NCBI RefSeq assembly: GCF_020283565.1 | Contig: NC_060059.1 | Coordinates: 48,504,572 to 48,568,571 of the forward strand | DNA length: 64,000 bases | Direction of reading: 5' to 3' | From: Trifolium pratense | Taxonomy: Eukaryota > Streptophyta > Magnoliopsida > Fabales > Fabaceae | In this document: piece by piece, positions 53,709 through 64,000 of the stretch | Numbering within the stretch: the stretch's first letter is position 1 | Layout of the letters: every line of letters starts with the position of its first letter | Made by a program: the position numbers and the translations under genes | The notes under the pieces: model-generated | What the model saw: only the letters and a program-made list of their open reading frames with translations | The model's database searches: none | Told to the model about the DNA's origin: nothing

Positions 53709-53736
53709 ACCCGTGCGTGCACGGGTTTACCCCTAG
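53709..53736 (+). mobile_element. Helitron-like 3' terminus
   Basis: The hairpin ACCCGTGC-GT-GCACGGGT is followed after six bases by CCCTAG. A GC hairpin shortly before a terminal CTRR is the signature of plant Helitron 3' ends. The next base is A where T is expected. The 5' end was not located. Confidence 0.45.
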
Positions 53737-54540
53737 AAATATAAAAATAAACTATAATTAAATGTGCATGTTATGATGTGCATTGAAATTTACCCCTCAT
53801 AAGTAAGCATTGTGATGATGTGGCATGTAACACCCCGAACTAACTACCCTTAAAAGACGTGATCTTAAAAACTTTTTAAAGATAAGTAGCCGGAGCGCTA
53901 CGGAAAAACATTTTCAAAAACGATCGTGCACACGACACGAAACGTCGCAGCGGAAAACATAACATAAAGGATTTTCAAAGCAATGAACAAAATAGTTCAA
54001 AAGATAAATCATTTACATAAAACATAAGTTAAGATGTTCGCATCGATATACGACGGAATACAAACGATCCCCGACTCGATGTTACAACATACCAGAGCAC
54101 TAATATACATCACAACCCAACTAAACTTAACAAAACTATACAAAGGTAGCCTACACTAGCTCCTCACCAAAAGTGCTCCACACCAAAACGATCTACAGCT
54201 AAAGCTCGATCGAAACCTCGACCTGAATACCTGAACCCCCAAAGGTCCAGCACATAACAAATAGGTAGAGAGTTAGTAAACATAATCACATACATACGAA
54301 TATAGAAACGCACCTATATTCAACCTATCACGTATTACTAACTCACACACATGCTTCCATAAGCAACACACCAGATAACACATACTCACAAATACACAAC
54401 CAGATAGTTTCACGTCGTCTCGGACAACACAAAGAACTCACATAACACATAACACATAATTGCACATTTACTCAAATGCGACTAATGCCAAACATTCAAT
54501 GTCATGCCAACCTAGACACGACTAATGCATGTGGTACCAT

Positions 54541-54777
54541 CTTCTTTATCAAGGAACTTACCATTGATATCCTTCTTTATTGGACAAGTCCAATATCCTT
54601 CTTTATCAGACAAGTCTGATATCCCTAAGTAATGCATGAATCTATGAATGCCATGCATTTACCAAACATATGATAATCACTTAGCACGAAGCTACTGCTC
54701 ACTACATGGATAACATAATCCATTAAACTTCTTTATCAGGCAAACTGATATTCTTCTTTATCGGACAACCCGATATA
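54541..54777 (-). repeat. Variable-stem hairpin array with AAAGAAG linkers (left LTR)
   Basis: On the minus strand five stems, each followed by AAAGAAG: ATCGG/CCGAT, ATCAG/CTGAT, ATCAGAC/GTCTGAT, ATTGGAC/GTCCAAT and ATCAA.GG/CC.TTGAT. The last three are consecutive and end at ATGGTACCACATGCATTAG. The same array lies at 57757-57993 in the right LTR. Confidence 0.8.
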
Positions 54778-54924
54778 CAAAAATACATATACTTCTTTGA
54801 CATTTTATATAAATGCCATTACACAACACAATTATTAAACATATAATAATTCCAAACCAAAACGAAACCAAATACATGGATACACACACTTTACAAACAT
54901 TAACAAAAATTGCTGTCACAGAGC

Positions 54925-55156
54925 TGTTCGCTGAGCGAATCCGTAGCGAACCCGTAGCGAACACGTAGCGAACACGTAGCGAACACGTAGCGAACACGTT
55001 CGCTGTAGCGAACAGGTAGCGAACTACATCAGAGGGTTACAGGTACATGGCGAACATGTAGCGAACACGTAGCGAACTTATTCGCTAAGCGAATCCGTAG
55101 CGAATCCGTAGCGAACTTATTCGCTAAGCGAATCCGTAGCGAATCCGTAGCGAACT
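54925..55156. repeat. Minisatellite of GTAGCGAACAC units (left LTR)
   Basis: About 18 copies of an 11-bp unit (GTAGCGAACAC, GTAGCGAATCC and similar) mixed with inverted TTCGCT pieces that form TTCGCTNAGCGAA palindromes. It sits about 775-1006 bp from the 5' end of the LTR as transcribed. Confidence 0.85.
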
Positions 55157-55997
55157 ACACCAGAAAATATCTGTTCTTGAGTTTCTAAGGCGGTTTAACA
55201 TTCAAATCCATCCAAAATACATTATAACATGTTATAAATGCATAACAAGTGATCAATCATGTATATACCATACATATATACATGTATCAACATTCAAAAA
55301 CACCAAAACACATCACACATACAAAATCATGTCAATTTCTTGCAAAATAAGCAAAGTTGCATAAACATGCAAAACCATCATCAAACATATACATATTCCC
55401 TCCTAGATGTTCATTAAGCATACTAAGATGAAAAGACATGTTTATGATAAAGAAAACTTCACCCAAACCCCAAAGAAATTGGATGAGAGAGTTCAGGAAT
55501 GGAGGCTAGACACCTCCCCTCTCTTGGATCACCCAAGCTTATGCTTAACCACTCTCACCTTAGATTGAATGATGATTCTTGGCCTCTAAATCTCTTCTCC
55601 TTGCTCGTGTTCTTCTTGCCAAAACCCTAGCTTAGCTTGTTCTTGCTCCTAAGCTTACAACTTCTAAATTCTCATGAAAATGAATTGTGAGACTATTCAT
55701 TGGTTTGACTTGGTTACTTATACTACTTCCTCATGGTCATGAACCAAGCCCAATAGCCTAAGCCCATTAAGCTTCTATCACACGCCCAAGCCCACTAACA
55801 CGACAAAGGTTTCGCTCACAAACTTATGTTCGCGATAAATAATAATAGGTCGCGTAAATAAATATTTAACCTAACCCAAAATATATGCAAATATATAAAA
55901 TATCGATTTACTAAAAAATCGGGTCGTTACAACTCTACCCCCCTTAAAAGAATTTCGCCCTCGAAATTACCTAAGAGATAAAACAGAGAACGAACCC

Positions 55998-56936
55998 TCA
56001 ACGCGGCATCTTCGGTTTCTTGCATACCGGACTCTTGTGACCTTCCTCGCCACAATTGAAACAAAACACTTTCACTCGACAAGCATCGGCCTTGTGCCCA
56101 AACTGACCACAACTGAAACACTTGTCGCTTCTCCTCGGGCAATCATATGACATATGACCCCGCTCTCCACATTTGTAACAACTTCCACTTCCTTGCTTCT
56201 TCTTTCCACTTCCATTACCCTTGTTCTCATACGGCTTACCACGATCCAAACCTTTTCCTTTCCTATCATTCAGAACCTTATAGTAGTTGGTCTTGGCTTT
56301 GCTATCTTCATCACAAATCCTTGCCTTGGTCATAAGGGTCGGAAAATCCCTGATTTCAGAAAATCCAATCAAAAGCTTGATATCCGGACGAAGTCCACTC
56401 TCGAACTTGACACACTTATCCTCTTCGGCTTCCACCGTGTTGTAGTGTGGACTAAACACACACAAAGCTTCAAACTTAGCCGAATACTCGGCGACTGATA
56501 AATTTCCTTGCTTGAGCTCCATGAACTCGATCACTTTCTTATTCTTCACATCAGCCGGAAAGTACTTCCTTAAAAATTCCCTTTTGAAAGTTTCCCAAAC
56601 GATAGCAACACCGTCCACTCCAAACCTGAGTTTCACATTCCTCCACCAAACGATTGCCTCCTCTCTAAGGGCATAAGTCCCCAAAGTAGTCTTGTTCTCG
56701 TCAGAACAACCCATTGCTTCAAAGATGATCTCAACCTCATCTAACCACTTGATAGCTCCCTCCGGGTTATAGCCCCCGGTAAACAGAGTCGGTTTATGCG
56801 ACATAAACCTTTCCAATCTTTTCTCACTATCCCTTCCCGGGTCATTATCCCTTACCACCAATGTAGTCAAAGCAGTCAAAGCTTGTGCAATCTGAGCGTT
56901 GGTCCTAGCAGCAGCCATGATTCCTGAACGAATCAC
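55998..56936 (-). CDS. Gag protein of the gag-only element, up to 312 aa
   Basis: A structural protein that binds RNA and forms the particle. The Retrotrans_gag domain is at about 50-200 (YNPEGAIKWLDEVEIIFEAM, REEAIVWWRNVK, FKREFLRKYFPADVKNKK, FMELKQGNLSVAEYSAKF). Three CCHC zinc knuckles follow: CYKCGERGHMSYDC (253-266), CFSCGQFGHKADAC (273-286) and CFNCGEEGHKSPVC (292-305). The frame stops soon after, where related full elements continue into protease. The start is either 56936 or, more likely, the in-frame Met seven codons in (56918), whose MAAARTN fits the family better. Intact frame. Confidence 0.93.
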   Translation of the reverse strand: MIRSGIMAAARTNAQIAQALTALTTLVVRDNDPGRDSEKRLERFMSHKPTLFTGGYNPEGAIKWLDEVEIIFEAMGCSDENKTTLGTYALREEAIVWWRNVKLRFGVDGVAIVWETFKREFLRKYFPADVKNKKVIEFMELKQGNLSVAEYSAKFEALCVFSPHYNTVEAEEDKCVKFESGLRPDIKLLIGFSEIRDFPTLMTKARICDEDSKAKTNYYKVLNDRKGKGLDRGKPYENKGNGSGKKKQGSGSCYKCGERGHMSYDCPRRSDKCFSCGQFGHKADACRVKVFCFNCGEEGHKSPVCKKPKMPR

Positions 56937-57020
56937 AACTCGACGTTAGAATGTATTAACAGTGTACCCAACACATGCTTCATACAAGAGAAAGAAAATC
57001 CTAATGGCTCACATGAACCG

Positions 57021-57036
57021 ACCTGCTCTGATACCA
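57021..57036 (-). other. Primer-binding site for initiator tRNA-Met
   Basis: On the minus strand, five bases after the 5' LTR, the sequence reads TGGTATCAGAGCAGGT, the classic complement of the initiator tRNA-Met 3' end. Confidence 0.9.
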
Positions 57037-57041
57037 ACTAT

Positions 57042-59147
57042 TGTAACACCCCGAACTAACTACCCTTAAAAGACGTGATCTTAAAAACTTTTTAAAGATA
57101 AGTAGCCGGAGCGCTACGGAAAAACATTTTCAAAAACGATCGTGCACACGACACGAAACGTCGCAGCGGAAAACATAACATAAAGGATTTTCAAAGCAAT
57201 GAACAAAATAGTTCAAAAGATAAATCATTTACATAAAACATAAGTTAAGATGTTCGCATCGATATACGACGGAATACAAACGATCCCCGACTCGATGTTA
57301 CAACATACCAGAGCACTAATATACATCACAACCCAACTAAACTTAACAAAACTATACAAAGGTAGCCTACACTAGCTCCTCACCAAAAGTGCTCCACACC
57401 AAAACGATCTACAGCTAAAGCTCGATCGAAACCTCGACCTGAATACCTGAACCCCCAAAGGTCCAGCACATAACAAATAGGTAGAGAGTTAGTAAACATA
57501 ATCACATACATACGAATATAGAAACGCACCTATATTCAACCTATCACGTATTACTAACTCACACACATGCTTCCATAAGCAACACACCAGATAACACATA
57601 CTCACAAATACACAACCAGATAGTTTCACGTCGTCTCGGACAACACAAAGAACTCACATAACACATAACACATAATTGCACATTTACTCAAATGCGACTA
57701 ATGCCAAACATTCAATGTCATGCCAACCTAGACACGACTAATGCATGTGGTACCATCTTCTTTATCAAGGAACTTACCATTGATATCCTTCTTTATTGGA
57801 CAAGTCCAATATCCTTCTTTATCAGACAAGTCTGATATCCCTAAGTAATGCATGAATCTATGAATGCCATGCATTTACCAAACATATGATAATCACTTAG
57901 CACGAAGCTACTGCTCACTACATGGATAACATAATCCATTAAACTTCTTTATCAGGCAAACTGATATTCTTCTTTATCGGACAACCCGATATACAAAAAT
58001 ACATATACTTCTTTGACATTTTATATAAATGCCATTACACAACACAATTATTAAACATATAATAATTCCAAACCAAAACGAAACCAAATACATGGATACA
58101 CACACTTTACAAACATTAACAAAAATTGCTGTCACAGAGCTGTTCGCTGAGCGAATCCGTAGCGAACCCGTAGCGAACACGTAGCGAACACGTAGCGAAC
58201 ACGTAGCGAACACGTTCGCTGTAGCGAACAGGTAGCGAACTACATCAGAGGGTTACAGGTACATGGCGAACATGTAGCGAACACGTAGCGAACTTATTCG
58301 CTAAGCGAATCCGTAGCGAATCCGTAGCGAACTTATTCGCTAAGCGAATCCGTAGCGAATCCGTAGCGAACTACACCAGAAAATATCTGTTCTTGAGTTT
58401 CTAAGGCGGTTTAACATTCAAATCCATCCAAAATACATTATAACATGTTATAAATGCATAACAAGTGATCAATCATGTATATACCATACATATATACATG
58501 TATCAACATTCAAAAACACCAAAACACATCACACATACAAAATCATGTCAATTTCTTGCAAAATAAGCAAAGTTGCATAAACATGCAAAACCATCATCAA
58601 ACATATACATATTCCCTCCTAGATGTTCATTAAGCATACTAAGATGAAAAGACATGTTTATGATAAAGAAAACTTCACCCAAACCCCAAAGAAATTGGAT
58701 GAGAGAGTTCAGGAATGGAGGCTAGACACCTCCCCTCTCTTGGATCACCCAAGCTTATGCTTAACCACTCTCACCTTAGATTGAATGATGATTCTTGGCC
58801 TCTAAATCTCTTCTCCTTGCTCGTGTTCTTCTTGCCAAAACCCTAGCTTAGCTTGTTCTTGCTCCTAAGCTTACAACTTCTAAATTCTCATGAAAATGAA
58901 TTGTGAGACTATTCATTGGTTTGACTTGGTTACTTATACTACTTCCTCATGGTCATGAACCAAGCCCAATAGCCTAAGCCCATTAAGCTTCTATCACACG
59001 CCCAAGCCCACTAACACGACAAAGGTTTCGCTCACAAACTTATGTTCGCGATAAATAATAATAGGTCGCGTAAATAAATATTTAACCTAACCCAAAATAT
59101 ATGCAAATATATAAAATATCGATTTACTAAAAAATCGGGTCGTTACA
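57042..59147 (-). repeat. 5' LTR of the gag-only element
   Basis: Same length and sequence, by eye, as the left LTR, with hairpin clusters at 57757-57840 and 57944-57993 and the minisatellite at 58141-58372. Confidence 0.95.
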
Positions 59148-59152
59148 TGGCA

Positions 59153-59718
59153 TGTTTTAGAGAGCTTCTCATATTTATTTAAAATTTGTCCCACAATTTA
59201 TTTTGTGTGTTCATTCATCCTCCAAAGTAATTAAAAAAAAATTAACTGTAAGAGATATTTCCAAAATATATAAACTTGGAAATAAACATTGTTTTACTGG
59301 TTATATAATTATGGTTGAGAAATATATCAGAACTATTAAACTGGTCTAGTGGTTGTGCGTTGAAGGAACTATTAAACTGACATAATCAAACCAAATTCTC
59401 TCCCACTTACATTTTCTTCTAAATCATCCTTCACTTCATTAATGCATGAGTGAATTGTTGGAATCATATTTTTGTAAAATGTTATTAAAGATATGCTTGT
59501 TGTGTTAGTGCAAACCACTACAAGGTGATCAAAGTATCCTGCAGGGTATTCGCCGTACATCCCAATTACATCCAATACACATTATTGGTGGGGGCGAATA
59601 GAACCTAAAGGTTTTTTACGTGCATCCATCGGCGACATCTTCTTTGTTCAAGTGTTGCAGCATCTTCCCCAACAAAAATCTCCAACAATCTTTAGGTTCT
59701 ATTTTTATTTCTTAATCA
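59153..59718. other. Flank of the gag-only element and leader of the copia-type gag
   Basis: Begins with the right half of a dispersed 60-bp segment that the insertion split. A 67-codon minus frame (59372-59575) has no recognisable motif. Confidence 0.4.
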
Positions 59719-60704
59719 ATGGCTGCATCACTCAAAGAAATGACTTCTGATTTTGTGAAATTGGAGAGGTTTGATGGAGGCCATTTTAACCGATGGCAGA
59801 AAAAGATGAAATTCCTTCTCACAACCTTGAAAGTGGTGTATGTTCTTAATACCGCAAGACCAACAGAGAGGGAAAATGAAAGAATTGCTGAAACAAGAGA
59901 CAGACAGAAGTGGGAAAATGATGATTACATCTGCATGGGCCACATTCTCAATGGATTATCAGACTTGTAACGACCCAATTTTCAAATTAATAATTTTTAT
60001 GTGTTAAAGTATTTTATTAACGTAGAAATTTAATTAAGTTAATAACTAGAGTTATTTATCGAGTACTTTAGTTATTAAGCGATAGTGAGAGTTATCGTGT
60101 TATTGGGCCAAGTCAATTGGGCTTGAGGCCCAATGGGCCTTGTGAACATGAGTGGGGCGGCCATATGGCCAAGTCAAGAGAGAACATTTCATTTGTTCTT
60201 GTTCTTGACAAGTTGGAGAGAGAAGAGAGCTCAAGAGCTAGGGCAAGGAAAGTGAGGAGAATCAAGATCAAATCTTCGAGTTTTCTTCGAATCCAGGTAT
60301 GAGAGTAGGTTCCATAGTCGTGGGTGATTCGAGGAAGGGGAGAATGTCGATTTCTCCTTACCCGAACTTCCTCCACCCCATTTTCGTTTTAGATTGGAAT
60401 GGATTTTCTTGATGGAAATCGTTCCTAAGGTTCTTAATATGTTTAACATGCTTGTAACATGATTAATGAACGGAAATAATGGTTAAAACGAGTTTTCTAA
60501 TGGATTAAACTCAAGAACTTTGTGTTCTTGAGAGTTTTGATGAAAAAGTGTCAATCTTTACTTTTTCGATGTTTATGGCGTAGATCTGAGAAATGAACCG
60601 TCCTTTTGTGTTTAAATATGTTTGTTTTGCTTGAATACAAACTCTTTTGGGATTTATAACATGAAAAATGAGATTTTTGGGCGTTTTTGTGTAGAAAACG
60701 CACG

Positions 60705-60850
60705 TTTTTCCGCCTCAGGCGCAATAATTTCCGCCTGAAACGGAAGAGCAGTGAGCAGCCAACCTTTCAGACTTTTCTGCGCCTCAAACGTAAATTTTTG
60801 CGCCTAAAACGTAAACTTACGCCTCAAACGTAAAAATTTCCGCCCCAGGC
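60705..60850. repeat. CGCCTCAAACGTAAA repeats in the solo LTR
   Basis: Imperfect units CGCCTCAAACGTAAA and GCGCCTAAAACGTAAA mixed with palindromes such as TTCCGCCCCAGGCGGAA. It lies about 740-885 bp into the LTR, the position of the GTAGCGAACAC minisatellite in the related element, but with unrelated unit sequence. Confidence 0.7.
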
Positions 60851-61137
60851 GGAAATACTGCAGTTTTCACCAATTTTTCATCTGCTGTCTTCCTTTGCAT
60901 GTATTTTCAATCAGTGGCTTATTCTTACATGATTGTTGATGATTCTTGATGCTTGTTGAAGCTTATAATGATTGTTAATCATGTATGAAGTATAAATGAA
61001 GAATATTAAGGTTTTGTTAAATCTTAATGATGAAGTATGTTGGATAGTGTTCCACATAGTAAATGAAGAGCTTATGCTAATTATTTGTGAGTGAATTCAT
61101 GAACACATATACATGCATTCATGAATTAAATAGGATA

Positions 61138-61222
61138 TTGGATATTCCAATAAAGAAGTATATCGGATTATATTTATCCGATAAAGAAGGATATTAGAGG
61201 TGAAATACTCTAATAAAGAAGA
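61138..61222 (+). repeat. Variable-stem hairpin array with AAAGAAG linkers (solo LTR)
   Basis: Three stems, each followed by AAAGAAG: ATTGGA/TCCAAT, ATCGGAT/ATCCGAT and ATTAGAG/CTCTAAT. The array ends at ATGGTACCACATGCATTAG as in the other LTR. Confidence 0.8.
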
Positions 61223-62638
61223 TGGTACCACATGCATTAGTAATGTCTAGGATTGACATTCATGAAGTTGAAGCATTAGAGTTGCATTAGGTTATATGTG
61301 TGTGCATTACTTGATAAGTGATATGTGACATATAATTTGGCTAAGTGTAATGAATTGTAGATTGATTATTTGGTACTTGATTATACATGTTTAGAACTTG
61401 TAATTGAGTAGTTAATGGTGACGCATGTTTATAAATTATGAATATGCTTGTTGTTGTTGAAGGAGTGTTTAAGTACCTTTTACTTACACTTATATTTTGA
61501 TTATGTGATCTAACTCTCATGCTTTGTGTTATGTGCTGGACCGTTGGGGGTTCAGATTCTCAGGTTGAGGATCCCGATCAAAGTTAGAGGTTGCTCGTGC
61601 TCGTGTAGTGCACTTTTTGGTGAGGAGTTTAGCTTAGACTACTCCTTTAGATATATTTGAATATCTCTTTTGACGGGTTGTATAGAGTTGCTCTGATTAG
61701 GTGTAATACCGTGATGGGATATTCGCTTGATTTGTATCTAAGCCCGTGATGGCATATTTAACTTTGCTAATCCTATCTTTTGGGTTGTAAACATAATATC
61801 CTTTGTTGATATGGCCTAGAGCCTAGGGATATTGTGTGAACAATTATGATCATTGTATGATATACATTATGATAAATATCGTTTTTAATTTCCGCTGTGC
61901 TAGCATGATTGATTTAATTATGCCGTGGTTTTGTATTATAACATGTGACGCCTGAATTTTCTTCGGTGTTTTATTTATTTATATTCAATAAATACGCGTT
62001 AAGGGGTTTGGGTGTTACAAGACTCACTTTTTGACATCTACCAAAGTAGCGGTTCTGCAAAGGAACTATGGGAGAAACTGGAAACAAGATATATGTTGGA
62101 AGACGCTACCAGTAAGAAATTTCTTGTCTCTCAATTTAATAATTATAACATGGTAGACTCTAGACCAGTGATGGAACAATTATATGAACTTGAACGAATT
62201 CTTAACAACTTTAAGCAACATAAAATGCACATGGATGAAACAATCATTGTTTCTTCCATAATAGATAAACTTCCTCCATCATGGAAAGATTTTAAAAAGT
62301 CCTTGAAACATAAGAAAGAAGATATTTCTCTTGAGCAGTTAGGAAATCACCTTCGTCTTGAAGAAGAGTATCGTAAACAAGATGATACTAAGAATCAAAA
62401 TGCTCATGAGAAGGTATATGTTTTAGTGGATGGAAAGTCTAGTAAATCCAAGGATAATATGGATATAGATGGAGAAAATGTTCATGACAACAACAATGGA
62501 CATGGACAAAAGAAAAGAAAGAGAGGAAGTTGCTTCCATTGTGGTAAACCGGGACATTTCAAGAGTGAATGTAAGTTCTTGAAAAAGTTGAACAAAGAGA
62601 AGAACTCTAGTGCACAAGAGGATCATCTTGTTGCATAG

Positions 62639-63540
62639 AAGTCACTTCTAGAAATTTCTCACCCTTAAGAATATATAATATGTACCCGATGATGGGAATG
62701 TTGTAATTTAAGTGTGTTTGCTTGTAACTAGTTATGAATTTGTAATTTGATTTGTAATTTGGTTTGTATAACTTATTGTGTGTAGTGCTTTATAAGATGA
62801 TGATACTGTGATTTATATTTATATTAATGTGTTTGTATGATTATTATAGAGATCGATGTCTAATTCTCATGAATTCCTATAAGCATGAATTGTTGATTTT
62901 GCTTCTAATAAGACTATTTGATTAAATCAGTCGCCGTTTCCAAATTTTTCTCAAATGCAGTACATGAATTTTAACTAAATACCTTGGTTTAAAATGTCAT
63001 GATTGTTATAGTAGTATACTGATATGTGTCTATTAATAGCAATGTTCATAGTTTGATAATTTTGAAAAAGTGATATATAGCATGATATCGAAAACCACCA
63101 GAGGTTGTTTAATACAATGCCTTTTCATGATGCCAGACATGCTTAGTGTGTGGACTATAAAATTTAAGTTATTATGATTGCTAATGTTAATAATTTTCAT
63201 GTTTAATGCATGTGTATGATAAGCAATATGACATGCATTATTTTATAGAATTGAAATTTAATTCTTAAGTGTTTTTTAGATTTGACTATATGTGTATGAT
63301 TAACATGTATGTGACTCATAATTTGTTATTTTAAGATTATGGTTATTGTTGATCATTGGAAATTTGATGATCATTATTATACATGTTTTATATTTTGAAT
63401 AAATGATATTCGGTGAATGTTGAAACGAAAGTGAAAACTTTAAATCGTAATGCTTGTTATTAAATGGTTTAGTTTAATAACAAAGGTGAAATGATTTAAA
63501 ATGAGTTTGTATAAAATACAAAATAATTGAATACAAGAAA
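62639..63540. other. AT-rich gene-free DNA
   Basis: Nothing recognisable downstream of the copia-type gag. Confidence 0.4.
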
Positions 63541-63551
63541 AAAGGTATTTT

Positions 63552-63850
63552 GCAGCGACATATGTCGTTGAGAAAAATACAAAGTTGTTGTAAAATGTGT
63601 TTTTCCCAGCGAAAATATTGTCGTTGCATGTCGTTGGTATAAGTGCTGTTGCGAAAAGTTTTGTAAGGACAATTAATGTCGCTACCATAACTAGTGTTTT
63701 TACAACAACAATGATTGTTGCCTTATATAACATAAATAATGACTATTGTCGCTACGAAAAGGTATTTTTGTCAACAACTAAAGTCGTTACAATAAATTAT
63801 TTTTTGCCAACGAAATAAATCGTTGTTATATCTTTCATATCTCAACAACA
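63552..63850. repeat. CACTA-like subterminal repeats
   Basis: Degenerate units with GTCGTTG / GTCGCTAC and their complements (GCGACATATGTCGTTG, AATGTCGCTACCAT, TTGTCGCTACGAAAA, AAGTCGTTACAAT) recur roughly every 40-60 bp. Such arrays sit inside the ends of plant CACTA transposons. No terminal CACTA motif lies in the window. Confidence 0.5.
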
Positions 63851-64000
63851 AAAATAGTTGGAATAAATTTTCAACAATAAATGTCATTTAATATAACTGA
63901 AATTATATATTTTTGTTAATTATATAAAGTACTAGCATCAATCACATTTCTAATTTAAACCGTCTTAACTATACCAAAAAAAAAAAAATTACATTGTAAT

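Larger units (their letters stand above)
53826..55931 (-). repeat. 3' LTR of the gag-only element
   Basis: 2106 bp. On the minus strand it starts TGTAACGACCC and ends GGGGTGTTACA. It includes AAAGAAG hairpin clusters (54541-54624 and 54728-54777) and a GTAGCGAACAC minisatellite (54925-55156). Confidence 0.95.
53826..59147 (-). mobile_element. Gag-only LTR retrotransposon (TR-GAG type), 5.3 kb
   Basis: LTRs of 2106 bp at 53826-55931 and 57042-59147 (TG...CA) look identical. The duplication TGGCA flanks both sides (53821-53825 and 59148-59152). The 1110-bp internal region has a primer-binding site for initiator tRNA-Met, one gag gene and a purine tract (minus strand AAGGGGGGTAGAGT, beside 55932), but no protease, reverse transcriptase or integrase. 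It must have been moved by enzymes supplied in trans. Such elements are known as terminal-repeat retrotransposons with GAG domain. Confidence 0.95.
59966..62019 (+). mobile_element. Solo LTR related to the gag-only element, 2054 bp
   Basis: Starts TGTAACGACCC and ends GGGTGTTACA, flanked by AGACT on both sides (59961-59965 and 62020-62024). It shares with the LTR of 53826-59147, in opposite orientation, the phrases ATGGTACCACATGCATTAG and GTGCTGGACC-TTGGGGGTTCAG and the GGTGAGGAG segment. It is much diverged, so an older or separate subfamily. Formed by recombination between two LTRs. Confidence 0.9.
59719..62638 (+). pseudogene. Copia-type gag gene split by a solo LTR
   Basis: The first part (59719-59965) reads MAASLKEMTSDFVKLERFDG, FNRWQKKMKFLLTTL and a VYVLNT block. 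The second part (62025-62638) reads LWEKLETRYMLEDATSKKFL, a DETIIVSSIIDKLPPSWKDF block, LRLEEEYR and the zinc knuckle CFHCGKPGHFKSEC, then stops. Together this is the order of a UBN2/Retrotran_gag_2-type gag as in Tnt1-94-like elements. A solo LTR with 5-bp duplication interrupts it between LSD and SLFD. No copia pol or LTRs were found beside it, so it is a remnant or a gag-only copy. Confidence 0.85.

Noticed and set aside
54541..54777. CRISPR-like array in the LTR
   Set aside because: The variable parts are self-complementary stems and the constant part is a 7-nt linker, which does not fit CRISPR.
54758..54997. 79-codon frame present in both LTRs of the gag-only element (also 57974-58213)
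   Set aside because: It is a translation of the GTAGCGAACAC minisatellite. The two copies agree only because the LTRs do.
59372..59575. 67-codon minus-strand frame
   Set aside because: Looks protein-like by eye but has no known motif, neighbour or splice context.

Overview
This window is nuclear DNA of a flowering plant. Its genes have GT-AG introns, and it carries plant transcription-factor families, a plant-type F-box gene and many plant transposons. The SINE, foldback and MITE families and the F-box type look most like a papilionoid legume of the Medicago/Trifolium/Pisum group. That placement is inferred from pattern recognition and no search was run.

Host genes are sparse. They are: the first exon of a SIP1-type trihelix factor (352-1034, minus); a 16-exon cytosolic pyruvate kinase (9400-14174, plus); a tRNA-Arg(UCU) (15475-15545, plus); an intronless GT-gamma trihelix factor with long glutamine runs (15954-17495, minus); a three-exon class I HD-Zip factor of the LMI1/ATHB51 type (41077-42925, plus); and an F-box protein (44132-45382, minus). 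Nothing suggests that these genes form one pathway.

The rest is mostly mobile DNA. 1.2-8.8 kb holds foldback elements, a decayed hAT transposon, CACTA and LINE scraps and a hAT MITE. 18.2-25.2 kb holds a 5'-truncated LINE with a 13-bp target duplication, hAT and Stowaway MITEs and SINEs. 25345-37244 is a complete, apparently very young Ty3/gypsy element of the Tat type (592-bp LTRs, AAACC duplication). It has one 1980-residue gag-pol frame and, on the opposite strand, a second gene that appears to have its own TATA promoter and two introns. 45.7-53.8 kb is AT-rich repeat territory with a Tourist-like element, a Helitron-like end, a copy of the F-box 3' end and an rpl2-like scrap. 53826-59147 is a young gag-only LTR element (2106-bp LTRs, TGGCA duplication). 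59719-62638 is a copia-type gag split by a solo LTR related to the gag-only element. The last 450 bases look like CACTA subterminal repeats.

The most unusual signal is a set of small hairpins in that gag-only LTR family. Eight stems of different sequence each keep their base pairing, and each is followed by the constant linker AAAGAAG, in two diverged LTR copies. The second is the promoter-plus-intron architecture of the Tat antisense gene.
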